Below, piece after piece: positions 59,911 through 64,000 of a stretch of 64,000 nt of DNA. Numbering within the stretch: the stretch's first letter is position 1; each line of letters begins with the position of its first letter. Origin of the DNA: Bacteroidaceae bacterium (lineage in GTDB: Bacteria > Bacteroidota > Bacteroidia > Bacteroidales > Bacteroidaceae); NCBI GenBank assembly GCA_017548075.1, contig JAFYNL010000001.1:1-64000 (forward strand), in the 5' to 3' direction. Position numbers and translations under genes: made by a program. The notes under the pieces are model-generated. The model was given only the letters and a program-made list of their open reading frames with translations. It did no database searches and was not told where the DNA came from.

Positions 59911-60136
59911 TTCGCTTGATGTCAATTAACGGAAATATGAAAGCGATTGCCAAGATGCCCAGGCCATACAGCTGTGATGTGTTGTCGTACTTGAAGTAAA
60001 GCACCAACACAAAGAGAGCAGAAAAAGCAAGTGCAGCCAGACGAAGCCAGGCATTTACCTTCCTGTAACGAATCGCGAAAAATGCCGCAAGCAGAATAGT
60101 TGCCGCGCAAATCAAGGTTAGAATATAAGTCAGCAT
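59897..60136 (-). CDS. small membrane protein, unknown function
   Basis: A 79-residue protein with three hydrophobic segments (about 3-20, 31-48 and 55-70) and a short basic/acidic cytoplasmic end (DIKRNAKE). I do not recognise a family. It overlaps the acetyltransferase gene and is probably co-transcribed with it. Confidence 0.65.
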   Translation of the reverse strand: MLTYILTLICAATILLAAFFAIRYRKVNAWLRLAALAFSALFVLVLYFKYDNTSQLYGLGILAIAFIFPLIDIKRNAKE

Positions 60137-60167
60137 AGTGTCGTTTTTAGATTTAACGTAGGTAAAT

Positions 60168-60257
60168 TCAAAAGTTAACGTGTTACGTTGGTCATTTTAA
60201 CGTGTTATGTTTGCAAACTTAACGTGTTACGTTTGGCATCGTAACTGGGGTTGTTTA
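60168..60257 (+). repeat. 22-bp-phased intergenic array, copy H
   Basis: Units start at 60176, 60198, 60220 (all TAACGTGTTA) and 60242 (TAACTGGGGTTGTTT), exactly 22 bp apart. It lies between two minus-strand genes, just after the recR stop. Confidence 0.9.
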
Positions 60258-60869
60258 TTTCCCAAACGGGATTCGCCCTGCAAGGGCTCTGCCGAGGGTC
60301 ACTTCGTCGGTATATTGTAGTTCATCATTTTGCGCAATTCCTCGAGCTATGACAGTCACTTTGACGCCTGTCTCTTCGAGTTTGCGGTAGATGAAATAGT
60401 TGGTTGTATCGCCTTCCATCGTAGGACTTAGAGCAAGAATCACTTCTTCCACCCCACCCTTTTTCACGCGTTCCACTAGGCTTTCAATCTGCAAATCGCT
60501 CGGACCAATGCCATCCATCGGACTAATGACGCCGCCAAGAACATGATACAAACCTCTGTACTGCATCGTGTTCTCGATAGCCATTACATCCTGAACATTC
60601 TCAACCACACAAACAAGACTGCTGTCTCGAGTCGGATTGCTACAAATCTCACACTTTTCTTCGTCGCAGATATTGTAGCAAACCTTGCAATAATGAACTC
60701 CCTTTCGCATTTCCACAAGGCTCTCAGCCAAAGCCTCCACCCTCTCTTCATCCTGACGAAGCAAATGAAGAGCAAGCCTCAAAGCCGTCTTACTACCGAT
60801 TCCAGGCAGACGATTGATTTCGTTTACGGCTTTCTCGAGAAGCTCTGAAGAGTAGTGTGACTGCAACAT
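60255..60869 (-). CDS. recR: recombination mediator RecR
   Basis: A 204-residue RecFOR-pathway protein that helps load RecA on gapped DNA. It has the helix-hairpin-helix [20 protein letters not shown], a four-cysteine zinc finger ([16 protein letters not shown]), a Toprim core ([14 protein letters not shown]) and the C-terminal Walker-like region GRIPFGK. It begins 1 nt after hisB and so closes the histidine operon. Confidence 0.96.
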   Translation of the reverse strand: MLQSHYSSELLEKAVNEINRLPGIGSKTALRLALHLLRQDEERVEALAESLVEMRKGVHYCKVCYNICDEEKCEICSNPTRDSSLVCVVENVQDVMAIENTMQYRGLYHVLGGVISPMDGIGPSDLQIESLVERVKKGGVEEVILALSPTMEGDTTNYFIYRKLEETGVKVTVIARGIAQNDELQYTDEVTLGRALAGRIPFGK

Positions 60870-60870
60870 C

Positions 60871-61938
60871 CTACAAAACGCCTTTACTTGATGGAAGTTG
60901 GAAATGTGTTACATCTCTACGGACAGCCATTCTGAGGCTGCGAGCAAAGGCTTTGAAGATGCCTTCTATCTTGTGGTGCTCGTTCTCTCCTTCTGCCTTT
61001 ATATTAAGGTTTATAGCGGCACTATCGGACAGACTCTTGAAGAAGTGGAGAAACATTTCAGTAGGCATTTCGCCAACTTTCTCGCGACGAAACTCTGCAT
61101 CCCAAACGAGCCATGGACGACCTCCAAAGTCAATTGCAACTTGACAAAGGCAATCATCCATCGGCAAACAGAAGCCGTAACGTTCAATGCCTCGCTTATC
61201 GCCAAGTGCTTTCTTGATGCACTCGCCAAGAGCAAGTGCCACATCCTCGATTGTATGATGTTCATCCACCTCCAAATCGCCTTTACAACGGACATAGAGG
61301 TCAATCATGCCGTGCTTTGCAATCTGTTCCAACATATGGTCGAAAAAGCCAAGTCCTGTCTGAATATCGCTCTTTCCGTCGCCATCAAGACACACCCGAA
61401 CCTCAATATCTGTTTCCTTTGTGGTACGCTTGACTGTTGCATTTCGTTCCCCAGTAAAGAGCAACTCGGCAATCTTCTCCCAAGTCAAGTCGTTACTAAG
61501 AATGAGACTATTGCATCCAAGGTTCTCTGCAAGCTTTGCATCCGTTTGTCTGTCGCCAATAACAAAGCTGCCAGCCAAGTCATAATCCTCTGTCATATAG
61601 GCAGTAAGCATGCCTATACCTGGCTTTCGAGTCGGCAGATTGTCCTTCGGAAGACTCCTGTCAATATGTATTGCATCGAAGGTAAAGCCCTCGCCTTTCA
61701 GGATGTCGAGCATAAGATTTTGTGTCGGCCAAAAGTCCTCCTCGGGGTAACTCTCTGTACCAAGTCCGTCCTGATTGCTGACCATCACAAAGAGGAAGTC
61801 TGTATGCTGGCGAAGGAAGCGTAAAGCACTAATAGCACCAGGCACAAAACTGAACTTCTCGAAGCTATCTATCTGCTCGTCAGCAGGTTCGCGAAGTATT
61901 GTGCCGTCTCTGTCGATGAAAAGAATTCGCTGTTTCAT
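60871..61938 (-). CDS. hisB: bifunctional histidinol-phosphatase / imidazoleglycerol-phosphate dehydratase
   Basis: A 355-residue fused enzyme of histidine biosynthesis, the same length as E. coli HisB. The N-terminal HAD phosphatase has FIDRDGTI (D9, D11) and [11 protein letters not shown]; the C-terminal dehydratase has [14 protein letters not shown] and [15 protein letters not shown] with the metal-binding His and Glu. It lies 6 nt after hisC and 1 nt before recR. Confidence 0.96.
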   Translation of the reverse strand: MKQRILFIDRDGTILREPADEQIDSFEKFSFVPGAISALRFLRQHTDFLFVMVSNQDGLGTESYPEEDFWPTQNLMLDILKGEGFTFDAIHIDRSLPKDNLPTRKPGIGMLTAYMTEDYDLAGSFVIGDRQTDAKLAENLGCNSLILSNDLTWEKIAELLFTGERNATVKRTTKETDIEVRVCLDGDGKSDIQTGLGFFDHMLEQIAKHGMIDLYVRCKGDLEVDEHHTIEDVALALGECIKKALGDKRGIERYGFCLPMDDCLCQVAIDFGGRPWLVWDAEFRREKVGEMPTEMFLHFFKSLSDSAAINLNIKAEGENEHHKIEGIFKAFARSLRMAVRRDVTHFQLPSSKGVL

Positions 61939-61944
61939 AGGCTT

Positions 61945-62979
61945 TTATTTGTAGAAGCGCAACGCTCCAAGCAGTTCATTATTCTCTTGTCTTGTGCCAA
62001 TCGTAATGCGAAGGCAGTTCTCGCAAAGTTGGACACGACTGCGATTGCGCACCACAATACCCTTCTCTATCAAGTAGCGATAGATACTGTTGGCATCGGT
62101 CACTCGGACAAGAACAAAGTTTGCATCAGTTGGGTAGACTTTCAGGACGATTGGCAACTCATAGAGTGCAGGCAAAACATTCTCTTTCTCCCGACGAATT
62201 TGAGCCATCCAACTGTCGATTGTGCCGAGGTCACTCAGCAAAGCACAAGCTTTCTCTTGAGTAAGCAGATTAACATTGTAAGGATATTTGACCTTATTGA
62301 AGAGTGCGATAATCTCTTCGCTTGCAAACGCCATACCCAATCGGATAGCTGCCGAAGCCCAAGCCTTACTGAAAGTATTCAGGACAATCAGGTTAGGATA
62401 CTTGTCAAGCACACTACGGAAAGGCTGATTCGTCGAGAAGTCAGAATAGGCTTCATCCACAACAACAATACCTTCGAAATTCGTCAACACTTCGTGAATG
62501 ACTTCACGAGGGATATCGTTGCCAGTAGGATTGTTGGGTGAACATATCCAGATGACCTTTGTCCTTGCATCAGTTGCCTCAAGAAGAGCTTTAGGGTCGA
62601 GTTGCCAATCGTCTGATAATGGAACACTTCTGTATTCAACATTATTGATATCCGCACACACTTTATACATGCCATAAGTCGGAGCCATTGCAACCACATT
62701 ATCCTTTTCCGGGTTGCAGAAGATCCGATAGACAAGGTCGATGGCTTCGTCACTTCCGTTACCAAGGAATATCTGCGAGGGACGCACTCCCTTCAAGGGT
62801 GCAAGACGCGCCTTCAACTTCTCTTGCAATGGGTCGGGATAGCGGTTTATCGGGTCATTGTAAGGATTCTCGTTGGCATCAAGAAAGACGTGTGCATCCA
62901 TTCCCTTGAATTCATCTCGGGCACAACTGTATGGTTCAAGCGCCCAGATATTAGGGCGAACAAGTGATTCTAAGTTCAT
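61945..62979 (-). CDS. hisC: histidinol-phosphate aminotransferase
   Basis: A 344-residue PLP enzyme that makes histidinol phosphate from imidazole-acetol phosphate. It has [30 protein letters not shown] and the PLP lysine in [16 protein letters not shown]. The start overlaps the hisD stop by 4 nt (ATGA), the normal coupling in this operon. Confidence 0.95.
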   Translation of the reverse strand: MNLESLVRPNIWALEPYSCARDEFKGMDAHVFLDANENPYNDPINRYPDPLQEKLKARLAPLKGVRPSQIFLGNGSDEAIDLVYRIFCNPEKDNVVAMAPTYGMYKVCADINNVEYRSVPLSDDWQLDPKALLEATDARTKVIWICSPNNPTGNDIPREVIHEVLTNFEGIVVVDEAYSDFSTNQPFRSVLDKYPNLIVLNTFSKAWASAAIRLGMAFASEEIIALFNKVKYPYNVNLLTQEKACALLSDLGTIDSWMAQIRREKENVLPALYELPIVLKVYPTDANFVLVRVTDANSIYRYLIEKGIVVRNRSRVQLCENCLRITIGTRQENNELLGALRFYK

Positions 62980-64000
62980 AGGCTCTTCATTCTTAGCGTC
63001 ATTGCATTCTTGTGAGCATCAAGTCCCTCGGCTTCGGCCATCAGTTCTACGGCTCTACCTATTGCTTTAATGCCTTCAGGTTGAATATGCTGGAAGGTTA
63101 TCTTGCGGCAGAAACTGTCGAGATTGACTCCGCTATAAGCCACAGCATAGCCGTTTGTCGGCAAAGTATGATTCGTTCCACTAGCATAATCGCCGGCGCT
63201 TTCTGGCGTTAACGAGCCGAGAAAGACACTTCCGGCATTCATTACCTTCTTGGCAAGTTCCATGTAATTGGCAGTCTCGATGATGAGATGTTCTGGAGCA
63301 TAACGATTCGTGACTTCCATCATCTCGTCGTCATTATGGACAACGATTGCTTTGCTATGTTCAAGTGCCTGAGCCGCAATATCTTTTCTGGGCAGTAGAG
63401 TTAATTGACGCACCACTTCTGCTTCTACCTTTCGAGCAGTTTCTTCACTCTTGCAAACAAGCAGGACTTGGCTGTCTATGCCGTGTTCTGCTTGACTGAG
63501 AAGGTCGGCAGCAACGAAAGAAATGTTGCTCGTTTCGTCTGCAAGCACTTCAACTTCACTCGGACCAGCAGGCATATCTATGGCAACATCATGCAAGCTG
63601 ACTTGTTGCTTAGCACACATAACGAACTGATTGCCAGGGCCGAATATCTTATAAACCTTTGGCACACTCTCAGTTCCGTAGGCCATCGCCCCAATTGCCT
63701 GAACGCCACCAATCTTGTAGATGCGGCTCACTCCCGCAACCTTTGCGGCAACAAGGATGGCGGGATTAACATTTCCATCTTTTGAAGGCGGCGTACAAAG
63801 CACAATCTCCTTGCATCCAGCTATTTTTGCAGGTGTTGCGAGCATAAGAACTGTACTGAAAAGAGGAGCGGTACCGCCAGGAATGTAGAGACCTACACGC
63901 TCGATGGCAACTGACTTCTGCCAACATTCCACACCTTCTGTCACTTGAACATGCTCTCCTTCAAAGCGTTGCTTAGCATGGAAGCGTTCAATGTTCTGAT
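62976..64000 (-). CDS. hisD: histidinol dehydrogenase, C-terminal part
   Basis: The frame is open to the right edge of the window, so the start and about the first 85 residues are missing; a GTG at 63944 is internal. The visible part has [34 protein letters not shown], the zinc and catalytic SQAEHGIDS and the C-terminal [12 protein letters not shown]. HisD oxidises histidinol to histidine in two NAD-dependent steps. It leads the visible order hisD - hisC - hisB - recR; hisG probably lies upstream. Confidence 0.95.
   Translation of the reverse strand, partial: QNIERFHAKQRFEGEHVQVTEGVECWQKSVAIERVGLYIPGGTAPLFSTVLMLATPAKIAGCKEIVLCTPPSKDGNVNPAILVAAKVAGVSRIYKIGGVQAIGAMAYGTESVPKVYKIFGPGNQFVMCAKQQVSLHDVAIDMPAGPSEVEVLADETSNISFVAADLLSQAEHGIDSQVLLVCKSEETARKVEAEVVRQLTLLPRKDIAAQALEHSKAIVVHNDDEMMEVTNRYAPEHLIIETANYMELAKKVMNAGSVFLGSLTPESAGDYASGTNHTLPTNGYAVAYSGVNLDSFCRKITFQHIQPEGIKAIGRAVELMAEAEGLDAHKNAMTLRMKSL

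Overview
The window looks like a chromosomal segment of a Bacteroidales bacterium, most probably Prevotella or a close relative. The reasons are: promoters of the Bacteroidetes type (TTTG, 19-20 nt, TAnnTTTG) with almost no Shine-Dalgarno sequences; a sphingolipid-type serine palmitoyltransferase; two GH92 mannosidases; DUF4835 and DUF3127 proteins; a 'smalltalk' micro-protein; and a complete PAPS-making sulfation cluster ending in a sulfotransferase. No rRNA, CRISPR array, prophage or insertion sequence was found. Two tRNA genes are present (Arg-CCG and Gly-CCC).

Layout. 1-4.6 kb: end of typA, then a secreted GH99/GH71-like glycosidase with a CBM9-like tail and a GH92 enzyme whose usual catalytic Glu is Gln. 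4.6-10.2 kb: NhaA antiporter, dipeptidyl peptidase IV, and a minus-strand unit of a secreted metallopeptidase-like protein, queC and queF. 10.3-13.9 kb: a 939-residue coiled-coil protein with an SbcC-type zinc hook but no ATPase, a repeat-rich gene-free stretch, and an orphan smalltalk unit with its own promoter and terminator. 14-20.3 kb: membrane acyltransferase, hisS, an RsmI-like methyltransferase, a glycosyltransferase, radC, a SufT/DUF59 protein and lpxH. 20.3-28.4 kb: GH13 amylase and fabD (minus), Gfo/Idh/MocA oxidoreductase and sulfatase (plus), then serine palmitoyltransferase divergent from a lipid kinase. 28.4-41 kb: rarA, glycosyltransferase, TamA-like outer-membrane protein divergent from a TrmH methyltransferase, an acidic unknown protein, uvrB, and the unit dnaN - exonuclease - coaBC - DUF4835. 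41-54 kb: DUF3127 protein, tRNA-Arg, tex, radA, then the sulfur block (SLC13 permease, cysC, [GH27 alpha-galactosidase on the other strand], cysD, cysN, sulfotransferase). 54-58.5 kb: HU, a canonical GH92, and a Tat-type Fe-S aldo/keto reductase with a covalent-FMN protein. 58.6-64 kb: tRNA-Gly, rubrerythrin, acetyltransferase, small membrane protein, and a histidine operon (hisD-hisC-hisB) that runs into recR.

Two unexplained repeat systems overlie this otherwise ordinary gene content. (1) Eight intergenic arrays built on an exact 22-bp period, with core TAAC-A/G-C/T-GTTA and usually a fixed terminal signature (ACT..GGTTGTTT). (2) About a dozen short tandem arrays of degenerate 7-bp units in several unrelated sequence families. 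These lie mostly at junctions between co-directional genes, and at several places they run into coding sequence: inside hisS, as the signal peptide of a GH92, as the N-terminus of the zinc-hook protein, and as the C-terminus and stop codon of the acyltransferase and hisS. These two systems, the headless zinc-hook protein and the acid-less GH92 are the points most worth following up.
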